Of a stretch of DNA of 64,000 nt, positions 47,232-56,798 are shown one piece after another; positions within the stretch are counted from its first letter, which is position 1, and the number at the start of each line of letters is the position of its first letter. The position numbers and the translations under genes are program-made. The DNA comes from a virus. The notes below the pieces were generated by a model, which saw only the letters and a list, made by a program, of their open reading frames with translations, did not search any database and was not told the origin of the DNA. The stretch covers positions 1-64,000 of IMG/VR virus record IMGVR_UViG_3300010354_000075. One strand, given 5' to 3'.

Positions 47232-50200
47232 TAGTCTTCAATTCCTGCGCTAGTTATAATTTGTTGTCCTGTTGCTGTGTTACTTGCTACGATAGCTCCG
47301 CTAGCTTTTAACTTACTAGCAGTAACCGCAGTAATAACTTCGATATCATTTACTGTTGCTCCATTTACAAAGATTTGATCTTTTTCGCATTTAATTTCAT
47401 ATAAAGCGCCAAACGTCAATCTTGTTTCTTTAGGAACAATAACAAAATTAACCACATATGGACTTAATCTGTTCATCACATAAGTAGCTAACTCTGTAAA
47501 ATAAAATGTTTCTCCAAACTCCCAATTTTCAATACTGAAAAATTCGTTTATAGCCGATAATGCGCTAGATTTTACATCATTATCGCTTATTACTAATTCT
47601 GAATTTTTAACAATTTTAAATGTAGCTTGTACATCTAATGTAGCTTTTTCTCCAAATAACACTTTATACTTTACTGGATGATAAACTATTTCATCACTTA
47701 TAGATTTTATTTTGTTTAGTTCTGTACTCATTAAACTAAACAAAGTATCTTGACTAGGAGGATAAGGTTCGCTATCTAAAGCATTGTTCAACCATTGTCT
47801 AAAATTTTGATCGTATTGTTTTGTTAACACATAAATGTCAATTAAATTTGTAATACCAGGATCAATTCTAGACTCATAATCAGCATTGTGTATATACTGA
47901 AATTTAATATTAGGTCTACCAACAAACACTTTATAATCTATAGAAGGCTCAAAACTAGCACTTGCTAAGGTAAATTTGTAAACTGTGTCAGTTTCTTCTG
48001 AATAAACATATTGTCCATCAGCCAACACACCTAAATTAGAAAGAATACCTAAAGAGCTGACTATTATAACTTTTTGATCTGTATTATCAACATATCTGTA
48101 ATCTTCTTGCCCTGCTGAAATCTCATACTTTTCTAAAATTATTTTTTTAGTAGTTGGGGAAACAGTAGGAGCAACTATTTCTTCAAATAAAATAGGATTA
48201 TCAACTACACCGTCATCGTCTAAATCACTAAAGGTTACCTGTATTTTTTTAGTATCTACATAACCATCTAACCCTTTAAATTCTTCTGTAATTTCCCAAT
48301 CTCTACTTATGGTAAAAGGAACTAAACTATCTGGCTGTGTATTGATGTTTAAAATTCTAATTTTATCTTTTACTATTGTATTATTTCTAGTATCGTAGAT
48401 TTTATCGCTAGCATCAAAATAAAAACGAATCTGTTTCTCGCTTTCGAATACATAACGTAATAATCTAGATTTTACTGTATAAAATTCAGTATCGGTTGTA
48501 AAAAGTAACAACCAGCTAGAGTCTAATTGCTGATTACTGTTATCGCCTTGTTTACCTAGGCTAAATCTATCGTTTATGTTTAGATTAACTTCAAAAACAA
48601 TTTTCCAAGTTTTAGATTGAATATCATATCTTAGTCCGAACGGCTTGTTCGCAAAAATCAAATCAATCATTGTGGACACTGTATTGTTTTCTAATGTAGT
48701 ACGCCAAGCTGGAATAATCTGATTTACTATAGCATTTTGTGGAATAATATCATTAAATGTCACAGGACCGGATCCGTCAGCAAAGATCCCATCGCCACCT
48801 GCTGTACCGTCACCCGAAACGTTAATGACTTTACACCATAAACTTGTAACAGCATTATCCACATTTGCTGTACCACGTACCAACTTATTATCATTACTTT
48901 TATCGAAGTAATAACCTGTCGGAGGAACAAACTGTATTAAAGCGCCTGGTGACAAGTATCTTAATAGTGTACTTGTATATGTTCCTAATTTATATGGTAC
49001 TGGCTCGGTGTCATAGGATATACTAGGATTTCTAATATCACTAATATATCCTGTACATTGATTTGTATCAACTGTTCTACTGTACCATGAAACAGACAAC
49101 GAATCAGTTACTACAGTAAAAAAATTACCGTAATAAAAATCTCTTAATGTAGAAGATTTTAAAGTGTCTATAACTTGATTATAAATGATTGCTTCTATAT
49201 CTGTTCTATTCTGATAGCTAAATTTAAAACTTTCAGTAAATTCCTCTTTATATAAGATTCCATCATCAGCGAATAAATTTGTTTTACTAAATTTTCCTGT
49301 TGGGTCTACTAAATCAAAATATCTGCTTATACCGCTAGCACTTCTATTCACTGCCTTAATTTTTATAACTTGCTGATTGACACTTAACGGACTGATATTA
49401 TAATCCTCTGCTGTAATCATTCTATTCTGAGTATAATAAGTAGCAGGAGCCTTTGACTTAATACTGTCATTACTCTCTGATTCGGAACTATTATCTACAC
49501 TTGATTGTAAACTTACGTTGATTGTCAGAGTTTCAAATTGTCCATTATTACTAATATAAGGAACAGCAATACTAATATTTCTGATATCTTTGGGATTTAT
49601 AGTGTAGCTTATACCATTACTTGTTCTATAATATACTCTAAATGTTCCTCTAGGAATATTACCAAATGTACCATCACTGAATAACAGACTGGCTCTATCA
49701 CCTGCTCGTGTCACTACACTATAAATGTTCCTTACTGATTTTTTAAGACTATTATAGATTATATTATTACCTTCAAGACTAGGAACTTTTTGCCAATATT
49801 CATTTTCTAACCCATTCTGATCTAAACGATACAACCAAATATCAGTATCATTAATGTTTACCGCATCAATATCGATGCTTTCACTTGTACTTGGTTGTAA
49901 AATATCAAATGTTCCTTGAGCTAAAATTCCCTGTCTAAAATGTAGGAAAAATCCGGTATTAATACTGGCATTGCCTTTGCCGTCATTTCTAAAAATAAAT
50001 GCTAATCTATTTCCAATAGCAGGTGGTTCTTCGTAAATGTCTTGAGAATTTTTAAAAACAGTTGAAACTATTTCAAAGGGCATGTTTCTGCCGTCTACTG
50101 ACTTGGTAAAACTGTAAACTGGAGCATCAGTGTTAGCACTCTGAAATCTATATTGTTCTGTTGGAATACCGTATATTACTGCTTTGTCGTCTGGATTACC

Positions 50201-50710
50201 AAATTGACGGCTAGAAGGTAACGCAGCATTAATGACCTTTATAAATTGATCGTACCAATTAGCATTAGATGGATCGTTCCATAAAATAATTTGTCCGGAA
50301 AGATTACGACCATTGGAATCTATAACTGTTTGAGTAGTGCTTACACTACTAAACTTTAATAATCCACTACCTGCTATGTTTCTTTTAGGATTATAGCTTA
50401 GTAATCTAGCTAATCTAAGAACACTTTCTCTACGTTCTGCTAACTCTAGAAAGTTGTCCCTAGCATTTAAATCAGTTCTAAAACTGATACTTTGACCCAA
50501 AAATGCTATTAAATCAATTAATGCCAAATACTCAGAACTTTCAATATAATCGTTGAAATCTTCTGGATAATTTTCCCTAATGTAATTAATCATTACACGT
50601 CGCAGATTTTCAAAATCATAACTTTGAAAATCGGCATTACGGAAAGTTTGGTAAATTCTTTTCCAGTCTTCGGCTATTAATAATCTATTTTGTCTATCGG
50701 TTGCTGACAT
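47231..50710 (-). CDS. gp6: baseplate wedge protein gp6
   Basis: A 1159-residue homologue of T4 gp6, the ring-forming wedge protein of the inner baseplate (660 residues in T4). The N-terminal region (RRVMINYIRENYPEDFNDYI, YLALIDLIAFLGQSISFRTD, NARDNFLELAERRESVLRLA) is diagnostic of gp6/baseplate_J-like proteins in T4-like phages. The middle (~200-800) is extended with beta-rich insertions. The C-terminal ~250 residues (LNKIKSISDEIVYHPVKYKV) carry the second conserved block. It sits between gp25 and the giant structural protein, as expected for a wedge operon. A bipartite promoter lies 21 nt before the ATG, so it begins a transcript. Confidence 0.9.
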   Translation of the reverse strand: MSATDRQNRLLIAEDWKRIYQTFRNADFQSYDFENLRRVMINYIRENYPEDFNDYIESSEYLALIDLIAFLGQSISFRTDLNARDNFLELAERRESVLRLARLLSYNPKRNIAGSGLLKFSSVSTTQTVIDSNGRNLSGQIILWNDPSNANWYDQFIKVINAALPSSRQFGNPDDKAVIYGIPTEQYRFQSANTDAPVYSFTKSVDGRNMPFEIVSTVFKNSQDIYEEPPAIGNRLAFIFRNDGKGNASINTGFFLHFRQGILAQGTFDILQPSTSESIDIDAVNINDTDIWLYRLDQNGLENEYWQKVPSLEGNNIIYNSLKKSVRNIYSVVTRAGDRASLLFSDGTFGNIPRGTFRVYYRTSNGISYTINPKDIRNISIAVPYISNNGQFETLTINVSLQSSVDNSSESESNDSIKSKAPATYYTQNRMITAEDYNISPLSVNQQVIKIKAVNRSASGISRYFDLVDPTGKFSKTNLFADDGILYKEEFTESFKFSYQNRTDIEAIIYNQVIDTLKSSTLRDFYYGNFFTVVTDSLSVSWYSRTVDTNQCTGYISDIRNPSISYDTEPVPYKLGTYTSTLLRYLSPGALIQFVPPTGYYFDKSNDNKLVRGTANVDNAVTSLWCKVINVSGDGTAGGDGIFADGSGPVTFNDIIPQNAIVNQIIPAWRTTLENNTVSTMIDLIFANKPFGLRYDIQSKTWKIVFEVNLNINDRFSLGKQGDNSNQQLDSSWLLLFTTDTEFYTVKSRLLRYVFESEKQIRFYFDASDKIYDTRNNTIVKDKIRILNINTQPDSLVPFTISRDWEITEEFKGLDGYVDTKKIQVTFSDLDDDGVVDNPILFEEIVAPTVSPTTKKIILEKYEISAGQEDYRYVDNTDQKVIIVSSLGILSNLGVLADGQYVYSEETDTVYKFTLASASFEPSIDYKVFVGRPNIKFQYIHNADYESRIDPGITNLIDIYVLTKQYDQNFRQWLNNALDSEPYPPSQDTLFSLMSTELNKIKSISDEIVYHPVKYKVLFGEKATLDVQATFKIVKNSELVISDNDVKSSALSAINEFFSIENWEFGETFYFTELATYVMNRLSPYVVNFVIVPKETRLTFGALYEIKCEKDQIFVNGATVNDIEVITAVTASKLKASGAIVASNTATGQQIITSAGIED

Positions 50711-50731
50711 ACGCTATTCCCAATTATACAA

Positions 50732-50758
50732 TATTTAGCGTATTTTGAAATGTGCGTA
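50732..50758 (-). promoter_or_regulatory. bipartite phage promoter TACGCAC-N14-TAAATA (gp6)
   Basis: Minus strand: TACGCAC at 50758-50752, a 14-nt spacer, TAAATA at 50737-50732, then 21 nt to the gp6 ATG at 50710. The gene-free interval is only 50 nt and this element fills most of it. It is identical in both boxes and spacing to those at 28469-28495 and 56772-56798. Confidence 0.72.
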
Positions 50759-50760
50759 CT

Positions 50761-51201
50761 TTATATTATTGAATTATCTTGATCAAATTTTAGTTGTAAG
50801 GTTTCTGCGATATTGTAAGGCAAATATGTTAAGCGGCATTCTACTTGTATACCGCTTTCGTAACTAGTAACAATGATTTGCTCTGGGACAACACGGGGAT
50901 CATAATTTATAATCGTTTCTACATTTTTCTGTATCAACGTTTTTATTTCTTCTGTTAAAGGTTCGAACAAACAATCCCAAATAATAGTTCCAAATTCAGG
51001 ATTTTCTAATCGTTCGCCCTGCCTTATATGAAAATGATTTAATAAATCTTGTTTAATAAGAGCCAGATCGTATAAAGCAAAACTGTTAGCATCTGAACTA
51101 ATCGTGCTGAATCCTTTATAGGTTTTAGTTCCTGGTAACTTTTGTCCTTTAAGGTCTCCCTTAACTACAATTTTATCGTATAAACGTGAATTAGCACTCA
51201 T
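50761..51201 (-). CDS. gp25: baseplate wedge protein gp25
   Basis: A 146-residue homologue of T4 gp25 (132 residues), the wedge protein that holds the sheath-initiating handle shared by contractile tails and type VI secretion (TssE). The GPW/gp25 signature is clear: HIRQGERLENPEFGTIIWD at about 57-75, followed by CLFEPLTEE. C-terminal strands (VECRLTYLPYNIAETLQLKF) complete the fold. It follows gp5 after 11 nt and lies just before the gp6 promoter. No strong ribosome-binding site is seen; a CTAATAAATA sequence overlaps the gp5 stop five bases before the ATG. Confidence 0.92.
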   Translation of the reverse strand: MSANSRLYDKIVVKGDLKGQKLPGTKTYKGFSTISSDANSFALYDLALIKQDLLNHFHIRQGERLENPEFGTIIWDCLFEPLTEEIKTLIQKNVETIINYDPRVVPEQIIVTSYESGIQVECRLTYLPYNIAETLQLKFDQDNSII

Positions 51202-51212
51202 AGTAATATTTA

Positions 51213-52895
51213 TTAGTCACTTTGTAGCTTTCTGAACGGATCTACCGCAGCACTGTATGTTTTCCAGCCGCTAGCAGGTGTTAACATGGTTACTGAAAAT
51301 TCTGATTGATCTTTGAGCTGTTCCTCGTCCGTATCTTCATATCTTCCTTCGATATCTCTGTCGGTTAATTCTGGTTTCACTTTAAGGGGATCAAGATTCT
51401 CGTGATGCGGATACGGTTCATGAGTAATTATTCTTCGCATGATAGAAGGTTCTAATGGTAGTTCATCTTGATCAGGCAGTGTATGTAATTTTAGTCTTTG
51501 TGGTAACTCTGCTTCTTTAGCTTTTGCTGCTGTTGAAGCAGCAGGTCCATTCATATGAATCAGTGCCGCAGTTTCAATATGATTGCCTCCGCTTTTAATT
51601 TCTGTAGTTTTTCCTGCTGTAAACCAATTATGCCCTGTGGTATTAAAATCTGTATCTTTTAAAACTGTAACTTTATGATTTTCATCAAACAGTTTTTCTA
51701 CATCCTTTTTAACATGTTGTTTATAAGTCAACTCATAAGTTTTATCCACTTCTTGTTTAACGTGAATTTTTTGTTTACCATCTACAATTAAAATTTGATC
51801 CATCATTACATGTGTATGTAATTCACTACCAACTTTAATATTCATGTTTCTTACACACTCAAAATTTATATCTCTGTCGGCAAAGAAATTAAGATCTTGT
51901 TTGGTATGTATGCTAATACTATCCTCAGCAAAAACATCAATTTTTCCATCACTAGTTAATTCTATCCACGCAGTACCTTTACTATTTCCTATATAAATTA
52001 AATCTTCAGAATTATGTAATAAAATTTGATGCCCTGTTCTTGTACGTAATCTTATACATTCATTATGGGGTATAGTATTGTCACCATCAGTTTCACCGTT
52101 CAATAAATTACTGTATTCTGGAGGACCGTCTGAAGCAGGAGTTTTTCTAATAAATTTGTCATTGCCGTCGTCCATAACAAATGTAGACCCGCCTAATCTA
52201 CTTACAAAGGCGCCGTCAATTAAGTGTTCAGCTTTACCTATCTTGCCACGCTTTCCATTTTTATCAACTGGACCTGGTGTACTAATACCAAACACAGCAC
52301 TTGGGATTTCTCTTCTTGCTGAGCTAGTTGTGATACCCCTAGTATCATCTAAAATTAATCCTTGCTTAACTAAAAATTCTGTTATAGGATGTTGAGGTTT
52401 AGGTCTTTTTGTAGGATCTCCTGTATTTTCGTTGGCTACTTTATTATACTCGGCAACTGGTACTCTTTCGCTATCTTCTGTTTTGGTATCACCTACTACA
52501 AATTCCGTGGCGGCTAAGCCTGGGACCATGAAATTCATACCCTCGTCTTGTACACAACCTATCCAATAACCTTTACGGGGATCGCCGCCAATAAAAATTA
52601 CTACTACTAAGGTTCCTACATCTGGAGGAACAAACCACATACCATAACTTTTTTGTGTATTTTGAAAATCGTCTGTGTCAGTTACATGTTCCGCGCCAGT
52701 AACACCATAGAAAGGATTAAGATATTTTACAGTAGTTAATTGCCCATCTGAATTTACATCCCCTGTGACCTCCCTTAGAATCTGAACTTCTAATCCGCCC
52801 ATATAGGTTGGATCGAGATGGCTTACAACTTTAGCCAAAAAAGGACCAGGGTCTACTGGTGTACTACCTGCTTGTGGTCTGCTTTCAATAGCCAT
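51213..52895 (-). CDS. gp5: baseplate hub/spike protein gp5, without a visible lysozyme domain
   Basis: A 560-residue homologue of T4 gp5 (575 residues), the central spike under the tail tube. The N-terminal OB-fold block is present: PFLAKVVSHLDPTYMGGLEV, then PPDVGTLVVVIFIGGDPRKG and YWIGCVQDE. The C-terminal part is a gp5/VgrG-type beta-helix (RLRTRTGHQILLHNSEDLIY, SISIHTKQDLNFFADRDINF). In T4 a lysozyme domain lies between these at ~171-345. Here that stretch (RPKPQHPITEFLVKQGLIL and beyond) shows no E-D-T lysozyme motif, so this is a spike without the enzyme, as in many marine relatives. It overlaps the hub gene upstream by one base. Confidence 0.85.
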   Translation of the reverse strand: MAIESRPQAGSTPVDPGPFLAKVVSHLDPTYMGGLEVQILREVTGDVNSDGQLTTVKYLNPFYGVTGAEHVTDTDDFQNTQKSYGMWFVPPDVGTLVVVIFIGGDPRKGYWIGCVQDEGMNFMVPGLAATEFVVGDTKTEDSERVPVAEYNKVANENTGDPTKRPKPQHPITEFLVKQGLILDDTRGITTSSARREIPSAVFGISTPGPVDKNGKRGKIGKAEHLIDGAFVSRLGGSTFVMDDGNDKFIRKTPASDGPPEYSNLLNGETDGDNTIPHNECIRLRTRTGHQILLHNSEDLIYIGNSKGTAWIELTSDGKIDVFAEDSISIHTKQDLNFFADRDINFECVRNMNIKVGSELHTHVMMDQILIVDGKQKIHVKQEVDKTYELTYKQHVKKDVEKLFDENHKVTVLKDTDFNTTGHNWFTAGKTTEIKSGGNHIETAALIHMNGPAASTAAKAKEAELPQRLKLHTLPDQDELPLEPSIMRRIITHEPYPHHENLDPLKVKPELTDRDIEGRYEDTDEEQLKDQSEFSVTMLTPASGWKTYSAAVDPFRKLQSD

Positions 52896-55414
52896 TACGC
52901 TGTAAATCCTCCAGAATTAATTACGCCTGGTAATCCAGTATTAGGCGGAGAAGTATTAACATTATTGTTTTGAACACTTCCACCAGTAATAGCACTAATT
53001 ATGCTGCTATTAGTTTTCTGTACAAAATCTGTACCTTCATTTTTTTGTCCTATTAAGGAGCCAGCTGGTTTTTCTTTAAGTTTTACATCTTGTCCAGGCA
53101 ATCTTACAAGATGTAAAGTTTGAGTAAATTTATTTCTAACTATCGAACTATCAACACTAAGCACTCTAAATAAACCGCTAAATTGTGCTACTGGTTCTGT
53201 GTCTCTAAAATCCCATGAACCTTTTTCTAAATCAATATCTATTGGTGTTCTAAAATTAACTTCTACAACTACTTCACCATTTTGATAGTTAATAGAACCA
53301 TCGCTAGTAATATTATCGTATCCATTTACTTCTTTAGCACTATAATTTCCCATGCCACTATCAGCAATATAATACGGATCGCCTAATATCTCTAAATCTA
53401 AATTAATCATGTCAGCTTGAGCTGTGATAACATCATGAAACTGTCTAGCTACTACTGTGGCCTTATCGTCAAACGCAGAAGCTCCGCCTTTGTTAGCTGT
53501 TTTAGATTTTATAACATCATTCCTAACTTGTGTAGGATTTTCAGGTTGAGCATTGCTGCCGCCTGCTAACCCTTTTTGAAAGGTAGCAGCAGCATTTTGT
53601 AAACCACCAGACGGAGTAGATCCAACAGTTTGGTCTCTGGCTTCTGTATCAGTGGATTGTCCTGTTTGATCTTTTAAACGATCGCCTTCGGTGCTAGTAC
53701 CAGAAAACAAAGCTGTGTAAAATCCTGCTTTGAAATCAATATTAAAATTTAAAATTTCTGTGTTTTGTCCTGTATAGATATAGTTGTATTCTTTTACTGC
53801 CTGTTTTTTTAATTGATCATAACCTTTGGCTTTAGAATCTGGCGGCATAAATCTTGAACTATTAACTTGATAAGGAACTACTCTGAACACTATACACTTA
53901 GGTTTAGTTCCTGTTTTTCCATCTTCTTGCGGAATATTATAAGCCTGTGTTTCTATCCTAAACCAAACTATATTACCTGTAGGTGTTAATTGCGCTTCGT
54001 TTAAAGCATTTCTGCCGTAGTCACTGTTTAAAATAACATTAGTAATCACATCGGTAATAAGAGCACCTTGCTGAAAATGGAACTTAGAATTATTCAAATC
54101 TATAGTAACAGATCCTATTTTTACTATTCCCTTCTCTTTATCATAACTATCAGCATCTTTAGCAAATGGTGTTTCTCCCTTAATTTTTTCGCTAAAACCT
54201 AACAATGATTGTCCTATAATGTTTACAGCAGATTTGTCAATTCCTTGAACTTTAGTAGAATTAGCACCTTGACTAACACCTAATTTTCCGTAAAAAGCAG
54301 CAGCACTTCCAACATTAGGAGTAGCAGTCGCTGTCTTTTCCGAAAGTTCATTACTAGTCACAGTTTTGTTTGATCCAGGATCTGACGCTGTATCCTTAGG
54401 AAATAAAATCAAAATTTCATCTGGTACTTCAACTTTTCCTGCTTTTTTTGCTTCTTGTAAACGCTTGTTTAATACTGCTTGTAAACTATTTGCTCCAGTC
54501 TGTAATAAATTTTGAATAGTATAAGGGCCACCTTTATCACATTCTATACCTACATCGCTCTTAATTTCGTTAAAAGTTTTTGACATACCTTGTTCATTCC
54601 AAGGATATGCTTCTACATTATATTCACACCCTTTGCCTGTAACAGTCATGCCTAGTTCTCTTATTTTAAGAGGTATTTGTCTTACTACCACAGGATTTTC
54701 TTTATCTATATCTGTCCAACCTCTCCATTCTATGGTTAACAACAATGGTACTTGTGTATAATTTTCATGTCCGGCTTCTAAAGCACCTACTTGTAAAGAT
54801 TGAAAAAATAAACCCATGCTATAAGGTTCTGTTACAGTGAAAGTTATATTAGAAGCATTAGTGACACCTGTAGCTTCATTTAATCCCATAATAGTTGTTA
54901 ACTTAAAATTATCAAGGAAAAAATTATAAGATCCAAATGCTGTCTTAATTAATCCTTCAGGAGAAATATTATTTGCTGATTTTAAAATAATAGGACCAAG
55001 CTGTCCTTTTTTGTATGTTAAATCTGGAAAATTAATTGCTTCGTCACTTAACACACTTAAAGTAAAAAGCGCATTAACTGATACGTATTGACTTAACTGA
55101 TTTGGTAGAGGAGGTTTAAAATTAGGAGGAGGAGCAACTTTAGTCTGCCCTTGATCCACTTGTGCTGCTACAGCAATATCTTGTTGACTTTGTGCTACAC
55201 TATTAAAAGTCGCTGAACTAAAATCTAATCCCGGAATACTAAAAGAAGAAAGATCTGGTAACAGTCCTCCGCCTACAACTGCTTTTTTTAATTCATCTAA
55301 CGCAGGGCCTACAGCAGAACCTCCGTTTTTTTGTACTATACCTGTAACTGTTTTTGATATTTTTTCTGAAGCAGATGTAGCTCCAGCTTTAAATTCTTTA
55401 GCAAAATCTACCAT
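52895..55414 (-). CDS. large baseplate hub protein, gp27-like
   Basis: An 839-residue protein between gp53 and gp5, the expected place for the hub that joins the spike to the tail tube (T4 gp27, 391 residues). Features that fit a hub fold are LLTIEWRGWTDID, VRQIPLKIRELGMTVTG, ILNFNIDFKAGFYTALFSG, and DMINLDLEILGDPYYIADS; 'L-ILGDP-W/Y' is a common hub signature. The first 100 residues are alanine/glycine/proline-rich and flexible. Long internal linkers (Thr/Gln/Gly) account for the extra length. It overlaps gp5 by one base. Assignment to gp27 is by position and these weak motifs. Confidence 0.6.
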   Translation of the reverse strand: MVDFAKEFKAGATSASEKISKTVTGIVQKNGGSAVGPALDELKKAVVGGGLLPDLSSFSIPGLDFSSATFNSVAQSQQDIAVAAQVDQGQTKVAPPPNFKPPLPNQLSQYVSVNALFTLSVLSDEAINFPDLTYKKGQLGPIILKSANNISPEGLIKTAFGSYNFFLDNFKLTTIMGLNEATGVTNASNITFTVTEPYSMGLFFQSLQVGALEAGHENYTQVPLLLTIEWRGWTDIDKENPVVVRQIPLKIRELGMTVTGKGCEYNVEAYPWNEQGMSKTFNEIKSDVGIECDKGGPYTIQNLLQTGANSLQAVLNKRLQEAKKAGKVEVPDEILILFPKDTASDPGSNKTVTSNELSEKTATATPNVGSAAAFYGKLGVSQGANSTKVQGIDKSAVNIIGQSLLGFSEKIKGETPFAKDADSYDKEKGIVKIGSVTIDLNNSKFHFQQGALITDVITNVILNSDYGRNALNEAQLTPTGNIVWFRIETQAYNIPQEDGKTGTKPKCIVFRVVPYQVNSSRFMPPDSKAKGYDQLKKQAVKEYNYIYTGQNTEILNFNIDFKAGFYTALFSGTSTEGDRLKDQTGQSTDTEARDQTVGSTPSGGLQNAAATFQKGLAGGSNAQPENPTQVRNDVIKSKTANKGGASAFDDKATVVARQFHDVITAQADMINLDLEILGDPYYIADSGMGNYSAKEVNGYDNITSDGSINYQNGEVVVEVNFRTPIDIDLEKGSWDFRDTEPVAQFSGLFRVLSVDSSIVRNKFTQTLHLVRLPGQDVKLKEKPAGSLIGQKNEGTDFVQKTNSSIISAITGGSVQNNNVNTSPPNTGLPGVINSGGFTA

Positions 55415-55415
55415 A

Positions 55416-55715
55416 TTATAATCCTAGTATCTGTTTTAGACTGTTGCCTTTAGGTATGTATATTTTTGTTCCCGCAACGAAGTCATAGATAGGATCTTGT
55501 ATAGTATCTAAATTTCTTTGTGTAAAGACCCACCATAGCTTAGGATCTCCATACAGGTCAAATGCTAACAAATCGGGTCTGTATGTATATTGAGGTTCGA
55601 TAGTATAAAGAAAATCGTCAGCTTCAGAACTAACTGGTCTAATTCTTAATACAGTTAGATAATTATTTTCAATTGGTGTGTCTTTCCAAGGACTCGAAGG
55701 TTTATAGGCCGCCAT
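55416..55715 (-). CDS. gp53: baseplate wedge protein gp53
   Basis: A 99-residue protein matching the LysM-like core of T4 gp53 (196 residues), which clamps neighbouring wedges together. Diagnostic stretch: YRPDLLAFDLYGDPKLWWV, then RNLDTIQDPIYDFVAGTKIY and IPKGNSLKQ. The T4 C-terminal half is missing, as is usual in marine relatives. Its ATG overlaps the upstream gp48 stop by one base and its stop is two bases before the hub gene, so all are co-translated. Confidence 0.88.
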   Translation of the reverse strand: MAAYKPSSPWKDTPIENNYLTVLRIRPVSSEADDFLYTIEPQYTYRPDLLAFDLYGDPKLWWVFTQRNLDTIQDPIYDFVAGTKIYIPKGNSLKQILGL

Positions 55716-56752
55716 TATTGATATCCTATCTTATTATCTACATAAGCACCTTGAACAAACGCTTGTAAACTAAACTGTCGTATTGCCTGTCTACTATAAA
55801 TTGGTTGTAATGTAATTGTAAAACTACTTTTAACAGGCACATGACTGTCTCCCTTCATAGCCTGAGTTTGAGAAGATTGTGCTGGAGATCCTGCTTTATT
55901 TTTACTATCTAATCCGCTAATAAATGCTCCGGCATTTTGTAATCCGCCCGCTTGTAAAGCTGCTCCTGCTAGACTTAAAAATCCGCCTGACTGTGCCACT
56001 GGAGCTGCTGCTGTTGGGCCTGCTGGACGTCCTACATCTTTTCTCATACTTGTCGAAATATAATTTGTATCGGCACCTAGATCGACTGTAAAACTATTAA
56101 CTACTACAGGAATATTTTTAAAAACAAAATCTCCGTATCCATTTAAATATACTATCACAGGAGGATTGCCTTGTTCTGCTCCGGTATCAAATCCTGTAAA
56201 CATTTTGGTAACGGATCTAAAATAATGTACAGCAGCCAACCAGTATTGTGCTTGAACAGCATCTTCTACAAAAAAAGGAGCTGTGATTTGAATTCTGTCA
56301 ACTTTACTATTTTGATAAGTAATAAATTGAAAATTTTGATGAACGATACTTTGCTCATCGTACGCGGCACTACTTGATATACTGATTGCGGGAGTGTAAG
56401 GAAAAATCATTCCTCCGGCATTGATTAGTGGTTGTAAAACATAACTGTTTTTAAACACTCCGACATTGGGCAAACTTAATCGTACACGCCAGTCCTTGTC
56501 TACTTCAGTGCCGCCCCAAGTGGCTCCGGTGTTACCTAATGGATTAGATGTATTACCGCCAACTGGTAGATTTAAACTTCTTAAACTTGATAGCAATTTA
56601 CCAGGATCAGACAGGTTATTCAGTGCCCCAGATAGTTTACCTGCTGTACCTAACGCGGAACCTAAATTGTTTGGATTAGATCCTATTCCTCCAGTAAGAT
56701 TTTTAACCACTGTAGATGCGGTAGATGAAAATGTATCAAATAAATTAGGCAT
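55715..56752 (-). CDS. gp48: baseplate-tail tube junction protein gp48/gp54 family
   Basis: A 345-residue protein of the gp48/gp54 type, which caps the baseplate hub and starts tail-tube growth (T4 gp48, 364 residues; gp54, 320). The central region DWRVRLSLPNVGVFKNSYVL, then GGMIFPYTPAISISSSAAYD and HYFRSVTKMFTGFDTG, followed by GYGDFVFKNIPVVVNSFTVD, is the tube-like beta-barrel fold. The first ~70 residues are Gly/Asn/Ser-rich and flexible. It is the first gene of the long minus-strand structural operon; its bipartite promoter lies 19 nt upstream. I favour gp48 from its place next to gp53; gp54 is the alternative. Confidence 0.78.
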   Translation of the reverse strand: MPNLFDTFSSTASTVVKNLTGGIGSNPNNLGSALGTAGKLSGALNNLSDPGKLLSSLRSLNLPVGGNTSNPLGNTGATWGGTEVDKDWRVRLSLPNVGVFKNSYVLQPLINAGGMIFPYTPAISISSSAAYDEQSIVHQNFQFITYQNSKVDRIQITAPFFVEDAVQAQYWLAAVHYFRSVTKMFTGFDTGAEQGNPPVIVYLNGYGDFVFKNIPVVVNSFTVDLGADTNYISTSMRKDVGRPAGPTAAAPVAQSGGFLSLAGAALQAGGLQNAGAFISGLDSKNKAGSPAQSSQTQAMKGDSHVPVKSSFTITLQPIYSRQAIRQFSLQAFVQGAYVDNKIGYQ

Positions 56753-56771
56753 TTTGGTTTCCTTTATTCAT

Positions 56772-56798
56772 TATTTAGTTGACAAAATAAAGTGCGTA
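56772..56798 (-). promoter_or_regulatory. bipartite phage promoter TACGCAC-N14-TAAATA (gp48 operon)
   Basis: Minus strand: TACGCAC at 56798-56792, 14 nt, TAAATA at 56777-56772, then 19 nt to the gp48 ATG. It is the third copy with identical spacing. On the opposite strand the same bases are covered by the sigma-70-like promoter of gp55: its -35 hexamer falls inside this 14-nt spacer and the TACGCAC box falls inside its own 17-nt spacer. The two promoters therefore cannot be occupied at once. Confidence 0.74.
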
